Shown in pieces: positions 1-6,416 of a stretch of 8,129 nucleotides of DNA. Source of the stretch: Virgibacillus_F sp049310925 (GTDB lineage Bacteria; Bacillota; Bacilli; Bacillales; Amphibacillaceae); the NCBI RefSeq assembly GCF_049310925.1, contig NZ_JBMERP010000117.1:1-8129 (forward strand). Reading direction: 5' to 3'. The notes beneath the pieces are model-generated. The model worked only from the letters and a program-made list of their open reading frames with translations. It did no database searches and was not told the DNA's origin. Positions within the stretch are counted from its first letter, which is position 1, and each line of letters begins with the position of its first letter. Both the position numbers and the translations under genes were made by a program.

Positions 1-37
1 TATATGAAGAAGCTACTTTTTTATAAAGTTGAAATGC

Positions 38-69
38 AGATATTCTCCACAAAAGAATGTCTTTTTTTT
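38..69 (+). terminator. Intrinsic terminator of an off-window upstream gene
   Basis: A stem is formed by AGATATTCT (38-46) and AGAATGTCT (54-62), 9 bp with one G-U pair, around a 7-nt loop. A run of eight T (62-69) follows directly. This is the usual form of a Rho-independent terminator read on the plus strand, so a plus-strand gene probably ends just left of the window. It also insulates the next promoter. Confidence 0.6.
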
Positions 70-75
70 AACTTT

Positions 76-118
76 ATATACAATAATTATTGTATATTAC
101 ATTCTATTTATATAGAAT
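76..118 (+). promoter_or_regulatory. Promoter with two palindromes, probable self-operator of the ArsR-type regulator
   Basis: A perfect 22-bp palindrome covers 76-97, with arms ATATACAATAA and TTATTGTATAT. A second inverted repeat, ATTCTAT-N4-ATAGAAT, covers 101-118. A possible -35 (TTGTAT, 90-95) lies in the first palindrome and a possible -10 (TAGAAT, 113-118, 17-bp spacing) lies in the second, 22 nt ahead of the regulator's start codon. ArsR-type dimers bind AT-rich inverted repeats overlapping promoters, so autorepression is a reasonable inference. The palindromes are seen directly; the promoter boxes are only fair matches. Confidence 0.55.
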
Positions 119-139
119 AAAGAATAAGGAGGCGATTAT

Positions 140-1189
140 ATGGAGTTATTTTCCACAGGTGTTAAACGAGAGAGAGAAAAATATACTGTTGAGGTAAAAA
201 GCTCTCTTTTATGGGAGTCGGCCTTAGGTATTGCAGCTATTACGAATGAATCGTTGATCGATACGCTGGATCTTTCTGAAAAGGAAAGAGAGCTGGTCGA
301 CCAATCTTTATCGAAGGACATGAAAGAGCAACTTAAATATGTTCAAAAACACAATACCTGGAAGACTCTTCTTCAGATTTTACATCAAAAAGATTTTGCG
401 GATTTAGTTTCTTTCAACAAATATGTAAGAAGCTTATCTTCAAAGGAATTAAAAAGCATTGCAATTCCCTATCTGGGTAAGGGAGCAGATGTATTAAAAG
501 ATAATTTAATAAATGGATCAGAAGAAGCACTTAAGGAATTACAGCATATGACACGAAATCATCCTTTCCTTCCCACATACCTTGAATTTATCAGTGAAGT
601 GTCCATTGAGGAATTGAAAAATCACTTATATGAAGTTATGACTGGGTGGTATAAGGCAATAATTGAGCCTGATAAAGAGAAATTGGAGTCTATCCTATTA
701 ACGGATAAAGCTTCGAAAGATAGGATGCTTAAAAGTTTTGAACCAGATCAGTTTGTAGAATGGGCAACGGATGGTGTTAAGTATCCCCCTGAGCCGAGTG
801 TACATAAGGTCTTACTTATACCCCATTATATTTATCGTCCATGGAATGTCGAAGCTGACCTGGAAGGTGTGAAAGTTTTTTATTATGCTGTAGCCAATGA
901 GAGCATTTCTGGTGATAGTAAATTTGTTCCTAATAAACTATTAGTGCAACGGTATAAAGCTTTAGGAGATGAGACACGACTAAAGATCTTGAAAATGATC
1001 AAAGTGAAAAATATGTCCCTTCAGGAGTTAACATTTGACTTGGAGCTGGGTAAAACAACTGTGCATCACCATTTGAAAATCTTAAAGTCTGCTAGGTTAG
1101 TTTCTCAGAACGTAAATAAATATACCGTTGATGATAGAGCGGTAGAGAATTTACCAATGGAACTCAAACTTTACTTGGAAAGTGAATAA
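140..1189 (+). CDS. ArsR-family transcriptional regulator with large N-terminal domain
   Basis: A 349-residue cytoplasmic DNA-binding protein. Only the last ~80 residues form the ArsR winged helix: the family signature ALGDETRLKIL is at about 274-284, and the recognition helix region GKTTVHHHLKILKSARL is at about 304-320. Classic ArsR/SmtB proteins are ~100-120 residues, so about 265 extra residues precede the helix. That part is largely helical and soluble, with no membrane segment, and resembles the long ArsR-type regulators (DUF5937-like) common in Bacillaceae. It probably senses a ligand or mediates dimerisation. No CxC-type metal site is visible; the only cysteine-poor composition argues against metal sensing. 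The start is fixed by AAGGAGG just upstream (126-132). It lies 21 nt ahead of an MFS transporter gene, so it most likely represses that operon. The ligand is unknown. Confidence 0.85.
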   Translation: MELFSTGVKREREKYTVEVKSSLLWESALGIAAITNESLIDTLDLSEKERELVDQSLSKDMKEQLKYVQKHNTWKTLLQILHQKDFADLVSFNKYVRSLSSKELKSIAIPYLGKGADVLKDNLINGSEEALKELQHMTRNHPFLPTYLEFISEVSIEELKNHLYEVMTGWYKAIIEPDKEKLESILLTDKASKDRMLKSFEPDQFVEWATDGVKYPPEPSVHKVLLIPHYIYRPWNVEADLEGVKVFYYAVANESISGDSKFVPNKLLVQRYKALGDETRLKILKMIKVKNMSLQELTFDLELGKTTVHHHLKILKSARLVSQNVNKYTVDDRAVENLPMELKLYLESE

Positions 1190-1210
1190 TGAAAGGGGTA
1201 GAGAAACTTA

Positions 1211-2443
1211 ATGGGAAGTCCAGATGTACATCCTGAATCAAAGGAGAAAGTGCATGAGTTTAAAAAGAATTACCCCTTATTCAGGTTTATTGGTGGGAAC
1301 TTAATTTCCTTTTTTGGAGATCAAATATACATGATTGCTCTGCCTCTAATTGTGTTGGCTATTACCGGTTCGCCACTAAGTATGGGAATAGTTGCAGCCC
1401 TAGAGAGACTACCAATATTAATTCAGCCGTTTACTGGTGTGTTGGCAGACAACTTTAATCGTAAAAAGATTTTAATGGTGTGTGACTTAGGTAGATTCTT
1501 AACACTAGGTACTTTAGGTGCACTATACATAATGAATAACCTGCTTATATGGAAAATTTACGCAGCTGCTTTTATACTTGGTATCCTAACTCAGGTATAT
1601 AATACATCCCAATTTGCATCTGTCACCAGGTTAGTACAAAAAAAGGATTTGCAATTGGTAAACTCGATTAATACTGGGATATTTCAAACTGCTGTTTTTA
1701 TTGCCCCTGGGTTAGGCGGAATTCTTATTAGTATTTTTAATCCTGGAATAGGTTTGATTATAAACAGTCTGTCTTTCTTTGTGGGATTTTTGGTTATTCG
1801 CAGTATTAATGTAGAAAGTAACTCCCAAAAAGCGAAAATGAGCAGCACAAAAGCATTGGCTGATATTAAAGAAGGATTTACTTTTGTCATTCAACAGAAG
1901 CCGATACTTTATACAAATTCAGCTATGCTGTTCTCAGTGTTTGGAACAACCCTTTTTCTAACGATGCTAGTCATTCACCTAAAATCTACAGTAGGCTTAG
2001 ACGCAGTTCGGATAGGATATTTGATTTCTATTGGTGGTGCAGCGGCAATAGCTGGTGCATTACTAACAAATGTGCTTAAAAGATATTATTCTTACAGAAG
2101 TATTTTATTTATTGCTGGTGTTATGGGAGGAGGATCGATTATAGCTTTTGGTTTACATGATTCCTTCATTTGGTTAGTTTTTATGAATGCATTAGGAACA
2201 ATCTGCGCCGCTATTATGAGTCCTTGTATTGTTACCATCAGACAAAAGATCAGTCCAGATTATTTATTAGGACGCGTACAAGCAACCAGTCGCTTTATGA
2301 CTTGGATATCAATGCCCATTGCTGCTTTAGTTGCTGGGATTATAGGTGAGAATTATGGTACCACCCCAACCTTATTGGTAGGAGGAACGATAGCTGTACT
2401 CGGGTCTTTTCTTTATTTACACCCTTCTCTAATAGATGCTTAG
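1211..2443 (+). CDS. MFS transporter, efflux type (12 TM)
   Basis: A 410-residue integral membrane protein with about 12 hydrophobic segments, the usual length for a major facilitator superfamily exporter. The N-terminal cytoplasmic tail (1-22) is followed by TM1 with the pattern GGNLISFFGDQIYMIALPL (28-46). The loop between TM2 and TM3 carries a motif-A variant, GVLADNFNRKKI (76-87). These features place it with the MFS_3/macrolide-efflux-like transporters rather than sugar or nitrate importers. It would export a small molecule in exchange for protons. AAAGGGG at 1192-1198 is the ribosome binding site, at a rather long 12-nt distance. It is cotranscribed with the upstream ArsR-type regulator and closed by the terminator at 2514. 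The substrate cannot be read from sequence; a drug or toxic metabolite is an inference. Confidence 0.88.
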   Translation: MGSPDVHPESKEKVHEFKKNYPLFRFIGGNLISFFGDQIYMIALPLIVLAITGSPLSMGIVAALERLPILIQPFTGVLADNFNRKKILMVCDLGRFLTLGTLGALYIMNNLLIWKIYAAAFILGILTQVYNTSQFASVTRLVQKKDLQLVNSINTGIFQTAVFIAPGLGGILISIFNPGIGLIINSLSFFVGFLVIRSINVESNSQKAKMSSTKALADIKEGFTFVIQQKPILYTNSAMLFSVFGTTLFLTMLVIHLKSTVGLDAVRIGYLISIGGAAAIAGALLTNVLKRYYSYRSILFIAGVMGGGSIIAFGLHDSFIWLVFMNALGTICAAIMSPCIVTIRQKISPDYLLGRVQATSRFMTWISMPIAALVAGIIGENYGTTPTLLVGGTIAVLGSFLYLHPSLIDA

Positions 2444-2513
2444 AATGTACTTTTAAAGAATTACATAAAAACAAACTACGTAATACTATTGATAAAAACG
2501 TATAAATTTATTA

Positions 2514-2552
2514 GCAGAATCCAAGAATGATAACATTGGATTCTGCCTTTTT
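2514..2552 (+). terminator. Intrinsic terminator of the regulator-MFS operon
   Basis: A perfect 11-bp stem, GCAGAATCCAA (2514-2524) with TTGGATTCTGC (2536-2546), surrounds an 11-nt loop and is followed by CTTTTT. It begins 70 nt after the transporter stop codon and separates that operon from the next pair of genes. Confidence 0.85.
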
Positions 2553-2590
2553 AGTAGTAGTGCAGGCAAGATGAAGTATCGTCAGGTATC

Positions 2591-2619
2591 TTTTATTTTC
2601 TCACACTTTGTTTTATAAT
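2591..2619 (+). promoter_or_regulatory. Possible sigma-A promoter for the small protein/RQC pair
   Basis: A consensus -10 hexamer TATAAT (2614-2619) lies 53 nt before the start codon of the 72-residue protein. The hexamer 17 bp upstream is TTTTAT (2591-2596), a weak -35. Since the region follows a terminator and precedes a new operon, a promoter is expected here. No operator-like palindrome is apparent. Confidence 0.45.
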
Positions 2620-2671
2620 CTCCCTAAGAACAGCATAAGACTGATTAATTATAGGAAAGGAATGTAATACG

Positions 2672-2890
2672 ATGGCAAAATATAAGAAGTCTGATTGGAC
2701 AGAGGCTAAAAAGCGTTGCCGACTCAACCAGGCTGATGTACAAATGGCGAAGGAGCTTGGCATGACACCGAAAAGCTTAACGAAAAATATTCCATCACCT
2801 AATCAGAAATGGAAAGATCCTGTTAAGATTTGGATTCGTGACTTATATGAAAATAAGTTTGGGAAGGTACTTAAGAATGAAAGCTGCTGA
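2672..2890 (+). CDS. Conserved-looking hypothetical protein, 72 aa, coupled to RQC protein
   Basis: A small, basic, soluble protein with no signal peptide or membrane segment. I do not recognise a named domain. Visible features are a tryptophan- and lysine-rich N-terminus (KKSDWTEAKKRCRLN), a central LGMTPKSLTKNIPS stretch that could be a helix-turn-helix-like or nucleic-acid-contacting turn, and a C-terminal helix WKDPVKIWIRDLYENKFG. The pattern of Trp, Pro and Lys positions suggests a compact folded protein and not a chance ORF. AGGAAAGG (2653-2660) gives a good ribosome binding site, 11 nt from ATG. Its last 14 nt overlap the following RQC/zinc-ribbon gene, indicating translational coupling and probably related work. 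Function unknown. Confidence 0.75.
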   Translation: MAKYKKSDWTEAKKRCRLNQADVQMAKELGMTPKSLTKNIPSPNQKWKDPVKIWIRDLYENKFGKVLKNESC

Positions 2891-3620
2891 TACAATACCT
2901 GAAGAAGAGATTCGGGTGATATTGAGAACTGCAGATGAAATTATTGCACAGGGTGGACGGACACTTCTTGCAAAAATTTTAAAAGGCTCACGCGAGAAAA
3001 AAATAATTGAATTACATTTAAACCAATGCGCGGGATATGGCTATTTCAATTCCCTATCCATCAAGGAAATTACAGCTAAAATTGATTGGCTGATAGACTA
3101 TGATTTTCTGGATATTGAGTATTCTGGAAAGCTACCGATGATAGTTTTTACCGATAGAGGATGGATGATTGAACGTGATCAGATGACTAAAGAACTATTA
3201 GTTGAATGGAATCAATGGTTGGAACAAGAGAAGCAAACTCCAGATATGAGTTATCTCAAAGATCGTAATCGAGGTATGATCATGTTATTTCTTGAGAAGA
3301 TAAGGGAAACTAGAAATCCACTGTATATTTCTTATTTAGAGGCATGGGAAAAGGGTGATTATAAGAAAGTCCGAGTTGAGATTCGGAAAACAATCGAGGC
3401 GTTGCGATTAAGCGATGAACTCGATATTCATTCTGTACGGGTAAGGAATGAGGCAATCAACGAAGCGTTAGTAGGTTCTGCTCCTCAAGATCTTTTATTA
3501 AAATGCTGGGTATGTGGTGAACGTTTTCCTTTCACGACTGGTGAACAACAGTTTTATAAACAAAAGGGATTCGTCCATCCCAAAAGATGTAAAGAATGCA
3601 GAGAAGCAGAATTTTGTTAA
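2877..3620 (+). CDS. RQC-like winged-helix protein with C-terminal zinc ribbon
   Basis: A 247-residue cytoplasmic protein. Residues 26-96 resemble the RQC winged helix found after the helicase core of RecQ: GGRTLLAKILKGSREKK (26-42), then GYGYF (53-57), IDWLIDYDFL (69-78) and IVFTDRGW (89-96). The RecQ helicase domains are absent. A helical middle part follows, and the C-terminus holds a zinc ribbon with ligands C210, C213, C238 and C241. This layout fits the stand-alone RQC-minor-type proteins described from comparative genomics, which I recall as linked to nucleic-acid binding and possibly ribosome rescue. The ATG at 2877 is preferred over a GTG at 2838, because GGGAAGG (2861-2867) lies 9 nt before it and the family-like region starts soon after. 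It overlaps the small upstream gene by 14 nt and ends before a strong terminator. The biological role is not established. Confidence 0.8.
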   Translation: MKAADTIPEEEIRVILRTADEIIAQGGRTLLAKILKGSREKKIIELHLNQCAGYGYFNSLSIKEITAKIDWLIDYDFLDIEYSGKLPMIVFTDRGWMIERDQMTKELLVEWNQWLEQEKQTPDMSYLKDRNRGMIMLFLEKIRETRNPLYISYLEAWEKGDYKKVRVEIRKTIEALRLSDELDIHSVRVRNEAINEALVGSAPQDLLLKCWVCGERFPFTTGEQQFYKQKGFVHPKRCKECREAEFC

Positions 3621-3649
3621 AAAAAGCGGTGTCTGTCATCTAATAAAAC

Positions 3650-3691
3650 AAGCCCCCTCTGGAGTTGGTCCATGTAAAGGGGGCTTTTTTT
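3650..3691 (+). terminator. Intrinsic terminator after the RQC gene, usable from both sides
   Basis: AAGCCCCCT (3650-3658) pairs with AGGGGGCTT (3678-3686), and an inner TGGA/TCCA stem (3660-3663 with 3669-3672) closes most of the loop. Seven T (3685-3691) follow on the plus strand. Read from the minus strand the stem is followed by TTGTTTTATT, so it could also stop transcripts coming from the HxlR gene through the repeat array. Confidence 0.85.
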
Positions 3692-3729
3692 AACCAATTT
3701 AATCGGTGCAAGGCACCCAAAACTAGCGT

Positions 3730-4180
3730 CGGTTGATAATTCCGGATAACGGCCGATTCCCAGGCAATGACGGTTGATAATTCCGGATAACGGCGGATTC
3801 CCCGGCTGCGACGGTTGATTCCCAGGCCGTGACGGTTGATAATTCCGGATAACGGTTGATTCCCCGGCCGCGACGGTTGATAATTCCAGATAACGGTCGA
3901 TTCCCCGGCCGCGACGGTTGATAATTCCGGATAACAGTCGATTCCCAGGCCGTGACGGTTGATAATTCCGGATAACGGTCGATTCCCCGGCCGCGGCGGT
4001 TGATAATTCAGGATAACGGTTGATTCCCCGGCTGCGACGGTTGATAATTCCAGATAACGGTTGATTCCCAGGCCGCGACGGTTGATAATTCCGGATAACG
4101 GTTGATTCCCAGACCGCGACGGTTGATAATTCCAGATAACGGTTGATAATTCCAGATGACGGTCGATTCCCAAGCCGCGA
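3730..4180. repeat. Compound minisatellite: 11 A units (20 bp) and 11 B units (21 bp)
   Basis: The 451 bp divide exactly into 22 half-units with no leftover base. A is CGGTTGATAATTCCGGATAA. B is CGGTTGATTCCC followed by mGGCCGCGA, where m is A or C. Both begin CGGTTGAT and share TTCC/GG, so they look like diverged duplicates of one ancestral unit. The order is ABAB B AB AB AB AB AB AB AB A AB: one B is duplicated without A (3812-3832) and one A without B (4120-4139). Units differ at a few positions, mainly CCGG/CCAG in A, and CCCCGG/CCCAGG, CGGTTGA/CGGTCGA and GCGA/GTGA in B. Units carry no insertions. The array is visibly more GC-rich than its surroundings. The 41-bp AB period is not a multiple of three, so open frames across it on the minus strand are artefacts. 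There are no unique spacers, so it is not CRISPR. It sits between the RQC terminator and the end of the HxlR gene. Confidence 0.95.
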
Positions 4181-4222
4181 CGGTTTTTCTGATGTTAGAC
4201 TAAACTTCAAAGCTACTTCCCT

Positions 4223-4570
4223 TTATATACTATCTTCCAGCTTTTTCTGCTTATGCAATGTATGTTTCGTGCCCCATTCATGCATGGCTGATAAAATGGG
4301 CTCTAAGCTTTCCCCATATTCGGTAATGGAATACTCTACCTTTGGCGGCACCTGCGGATAAACAACTCGTTTTATAATATCCTCGTCTTCTAATTCTCTC
4401 AACTGCTTCGTTAGCATTTTTTGTGTGACTCCAGGAACATTTCGTTTCAGTTCGCTGAATCGCTGTGTACCTTTTTTTAATAAATGTAATAATATAATTG
4501 GTTTCCATTTTCCTACCAAGATCCCTAAAGCATCTTCTACACGACATAACTCCGGTTCAATTCTCATCAT
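4223..4570 (-). CDS. HxlR-family transcriptional regulator
   Basis: A 115-residue winged-helix regulator of usual HxlR/MarR-like length. Key features are the N-terminal C9-x-V-E12 segment, ALGILVGKWKPIILLHLL (14-31), RFSELKRNVPGVTQKMLTKQ (37-56, turn plus recognition helix) and YPQVPPKVEYSITEYG (wing). C9 is the only cysteine and occupies the conserved position that senses quinones, hypochlorite or disulphide stress in relatives such as YodB and HypR. Redox sensing here is therefore plausible but unproven. The ATG at 4570-4568 is chosen because GGAGG lies 8 nt upstream of it; a TTG start five codons earlier would fall inside that ribosome binding site. The gene is divergent from the flavin operon, so that operon is its likely target besides itself. 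Confidence 0.92.
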   Translation of the reverse strand: MMRIEPELCRVEDALGILVGKWKPIILLHLLKKGTQRFSELKRNVPGVTQKMLTKQLRELEDEDIIKRVVYPQVPPKVEYSITEYGESLEPILSAMHEWGTKHTLHKQKKLEDSI

Positions 4571-4584
4571 TATATATTCCTCCA

Positions 4585-4606
4585 ATAGTATCCTTTTTGA
4601 TACTAT
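4585..4606. promoter_or_regulatory. Perfect inverted-repeat operator for the HxlR regulator
   Basis: ATAGTATC (4585-4592) and GATACTAT (4599-4606) form perfect 8-bp arms separated by CTTTTT. The repeat starts 15 nt upstream of the regulator's ATG and overlaps a minus-strand -10-like TATAGT (4608-4603). It touches the ribosome binding site region on the mRNA side. Size and symmetry fit a dimeric winged-helix protein, and repression of the regulator's own gene is the natural inference. Effect on the divergent operon is possible because the whole spacer is only 195 bp. Confidence 0.65.
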
Positions 4607-4633
4607 ATTTCCTGAAAGTGCGTACTTACATTA

Positions 4634-4662
4634 TTGTTTACTATTGTTCATAATAACATATT
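4634..4662 (+). promoter_or_regulatory. Possible promoter of the flavin monooxygenase operon
   Basis: TTGTTT (4634-4639) and CATATT (4657-4662) with 17-bp spacing are the best plus-strand boxes I found in the divergent spacer. They would leave a leader of about 100 nt. The heptamer CGTACTT occurs twice in this spacer, at 4621-4627 and 4719-4725, flanking the leader region, and could be further regulatory half-sites. No FMN riboswitch-like fold is visible; the leader is too short and lacks its conserved blocks. Confidence 0.3.
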
Positions 4663-4765
4663 GGAGGCAAAGTGGAAATTTGATGAAAGAAAATTAATAG
4701 ATTAAATCTTTTATAAAACGTACTTCAACCCCAATAATTCTAGGCTCTAAGAAAGGTGATAGGAT

Positions 4766-5824
4766 ATGAATAAATTTGGTTTCGATGAAAGTAAAGGAAT
4801 GGAATTTGGTATTTATACACTGGGTGATCATTTACCGGATCCTATAACAGGTGAGAGAATTTCTGAAGGACAAAGACTTCGTGATATTATTGAATATGCT
4901 AAACTTGCTGATCAGGCAGGCCTTGACTTTTTTAGTGTAGGTGAAAGCCATCAGGAATTTTTTGTAACACAGGCACATGCTGTTGTACTCTCAGCTATCG
5001 CTCAGGCTACAAAAAACATTAAAATTGCAAGCTCTTCGACAATTATTAGTACATCAGATCCAGTTCGCGTGTACGAGAATTTTGCAACGCTGGATTTAAT
5101 TTCTGGAGGACGTGCTGAGCTTATAGCCGGTCGTGCATCAAGAATAGGTTTATTTGATTTATTAGGCTATAACCTGCGTGATTATGAAGAATTATTTGAG
5201 GAAAAGTTTGACCTATTAAGGAAGATTAATGAAGAAGAAGTTGTCAATTGGAATGGACAGTTCCGTGCACCGTTAAATAATGCGAAGGTTCTTCCCCGTC
5301 CACAAAATGGTAAGTTGCCAATATGGCGCGCAGTTGGTGGTTCCCCAGCCAGTGCTAGTAAAGCAGGACATGCCGGAGTTCCGATGTTCATGGCTCATCT
5401 GGGTGGACCAGTTTCTATCTTCAAGCGAACCATTGATTCCTATCGTGCAGCTGCGGACCGTGCAGGATTCGATTCAACAGAACTGCCAATTGCAACTGCA
5501 GGCTTTTTCTATGCAGCTGAAACATCACAACAAGCTCTTAAAGATATGTACCCGCACATCAATGAAGGAATGAAGCGAACAAATGGACAAGGGTTTCCGA
5601 AGCAACAGTTTGCGCAAGGGATAGATCCTCACAATGTAATGAATATTGGCAGCCCGCAGGAAATTATTGAAAAAATTCTTTATCAGCATGAAGTGTTTGG
5701 TCATCAGCGTTATATTGCCCAAATTGATTTTGGTGGTATGCCATTTGATCGGTTGCAAAAGAATATTGAACTCATCGGGACAGAAATACTACCAGCAATC
5801 AGAAAATATACAGCAAAGAAATAG
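4766..5824 (+). CDS. LLM-class flavin-dependent monooxygenase (2I7G-like)
   Basis: A 352-residue soluble enzyme with a bacterial-luciferase-like TIM barrel. It resembles the LLM subgroup typified by structure 2I7G (TIGR03858 as I recall it). Evidence: MEFGIYTLGDHLPDPITG near the start (12-29), ERISEGQRLRDIIEYAKLAD, the flavin-site segment GESH (59-62, where GEHH is more usual), the strand STIISTSDPVRVYENFATLD (91-110) and ISGGRAELIAGRAS (112-125). Such enzymes use reduced FMN and O2 to oxidise an organic substrate. The substrate is unknown, and nothing suggests light emission. The first ATG is supported by GAAAGGTGAT (4751-4760); an internal ATG at 4799 has its purine tract too close. It heads a tight operon whose next gene encodes an FMN reductase, the expected electron supplier. 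Likely controlled by the divergent HxlR protein. Confidence 0.9.
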   Translation: MNKFGFDESKGMEFGIYTLGDHLPDPITGERISEGQRLRDIIEYAKLADQAGLDFFSVGESHQEFFVTQAHAVVLSAIAQATKNIKIASSSTIISTSDPVRVYENFATLDLISGGRAELIAGRASRIGLFDLLGYNLRDYEELFEEKFDLLRKINEEEVVNWNGQFRAPLNNAKVLPRPQNGKLPIWRAVGGSPASASKAGHAGVPMFMAHLGGPVSIFKRTIDSYRAAADRAGFDSTELPIATAGFFYAAETSQQALKDMYPHINEGMKRTNGQGFPKQQFAQGIDPHNVMNIGSPQEIIEKILYQHEVFGHQRYIAQIDFGGMPFDRLQKNIELIGTEILPAIRKYTAKK

Positions 5825-5835
5825 GAGATGGGAAT

Positions 5836-6402
5836 GTGAAAGTCGTGGGATTATCCGGTTCGAATGTTGGTTCAAAAACAAGGACCGCTATGGATTACAC
5901 TGTTAAAACACTCAGTATTAAATATCCTGATGTTGAAGTAACGTTGATTGATTTGGCAGAATATGATGTTCAGTTTAGTGATGGACGTAATTATTTGGAA
6001 TATGAAGGCGATACTGGATATATAACAAAAAGTATTATGGAAGCAGATGCATTAATTATCGGGACGCCTATTTTTCAGGCATCGATACCAGCGACATTAA
6101 AGAATATTTTTGATTTACTTCCGATCAATGCATTTCGCGATAAAGTTGTCAGCATACTTGTAACAGCAGGTTCTGCAAAACATTATTTAATCGCAGAACA
6201 ACAGTTAAAGCCTATTTTGTCATATATGAAAGCACAAATGGTACAAACCTTTGTATTTATCGAGGAAAAAGATTTCCAACGAAAAGAAATTATCGAAGAC
6301 GACGTTTTTTTCCGAATCGATCGTTTGGTTGAAGATACCATTGTTTTGACAGAAACGTTTACCAGGATTCGTGAAAGTGAAGAAGCTAAATATGACTTTT
6401 AG
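5836..6402 (+). CDS. NAD(P)H-dependent FMN reductase
   Basis: A 188-residue flavodoxin-fold enzyme that would reduce FMN with NAD(P)H. Visible motifs are the phosphate-binding loop LSGSNVGSKTR (6-16) after the first strand, and TPIFQASIPATLKNIFD (77-93), matching the family pattern TPxYxxSxPAxLKNxxD that binds flavin and shapes the dimer. Length is typical for the family (about 180-190). GTG at 5836 is the start: an upstream GGAG (5824-5827) is correctly spaced, and the nearby ATG triplets run into stops. It begins 11 nt after the monooxygenase stop codon, so the two are almost certainly a two-component monooxygenase system in which this protein delivers reduced FMN. Azoreductase or quinone reductase activity is a possible alternative from the same fold. 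Confidence 0.88.
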   Translation: MKVVGLSGSNVGSKTRTAMDYTVKTLSIKYPDVEVTLIDLAEYDVQFSDGRNYLEYEGDTGYITKSIMEADALIIGTPIFQASIPATLKNIFDLLPINAFRDKVVSILVTAGSAKHYLIAEQQLKPILSYMKAQMVQTFVFIEEKDFQRKEIIEDDVFFRIDRLVEDTIVLTETFTRIRESEEAKYDF

Positions 6403-6416
6403 AAGAGGGATAGAAA

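Noticed and set aside
2838..2876. GTG start giving a 260-residue RQC protein
   Set aside because: It lies deep within the upstream gene without a ribosome binding site; the ATG at 2877 has GGGAAGG at the right distance.
3730..4180. CRISPR array
   Set aside because: Both alternating parts are repeated; there are no unique spacers, and no cas genes are nearby.
3617..4210. Long minus-strand open frames of 177-197 codons rich in NYQPSRPGN/SGIINR repeats
   Set aside because: They run through the 41-bp repeat array, whose period is not a multiple of three, so the apparent peptide repeats simply reflect stop-free repeat DNA in several frames. No ribosome binding site or family match supports them.
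4571..4585. TTG start extending the HxlR protein by five residues
   Set aside because: The TTG lies at the edge of the GGAGG that serves the ATG at 4570, and has no ribosome binding site of its own.
4425..4697. Plus-strand 90-codon frame antisense to the HxlR start
   Set aside because: It overlaps the HxlR gene on the other strand, has no ribosome binding site and no recognisable protein features.
4610..4765. FMN riboswitch ahead of the flavin operon
   Set aside because: The leader is too short and AT-rich and shows none of the conserved RFN blocks or a terminator stem.
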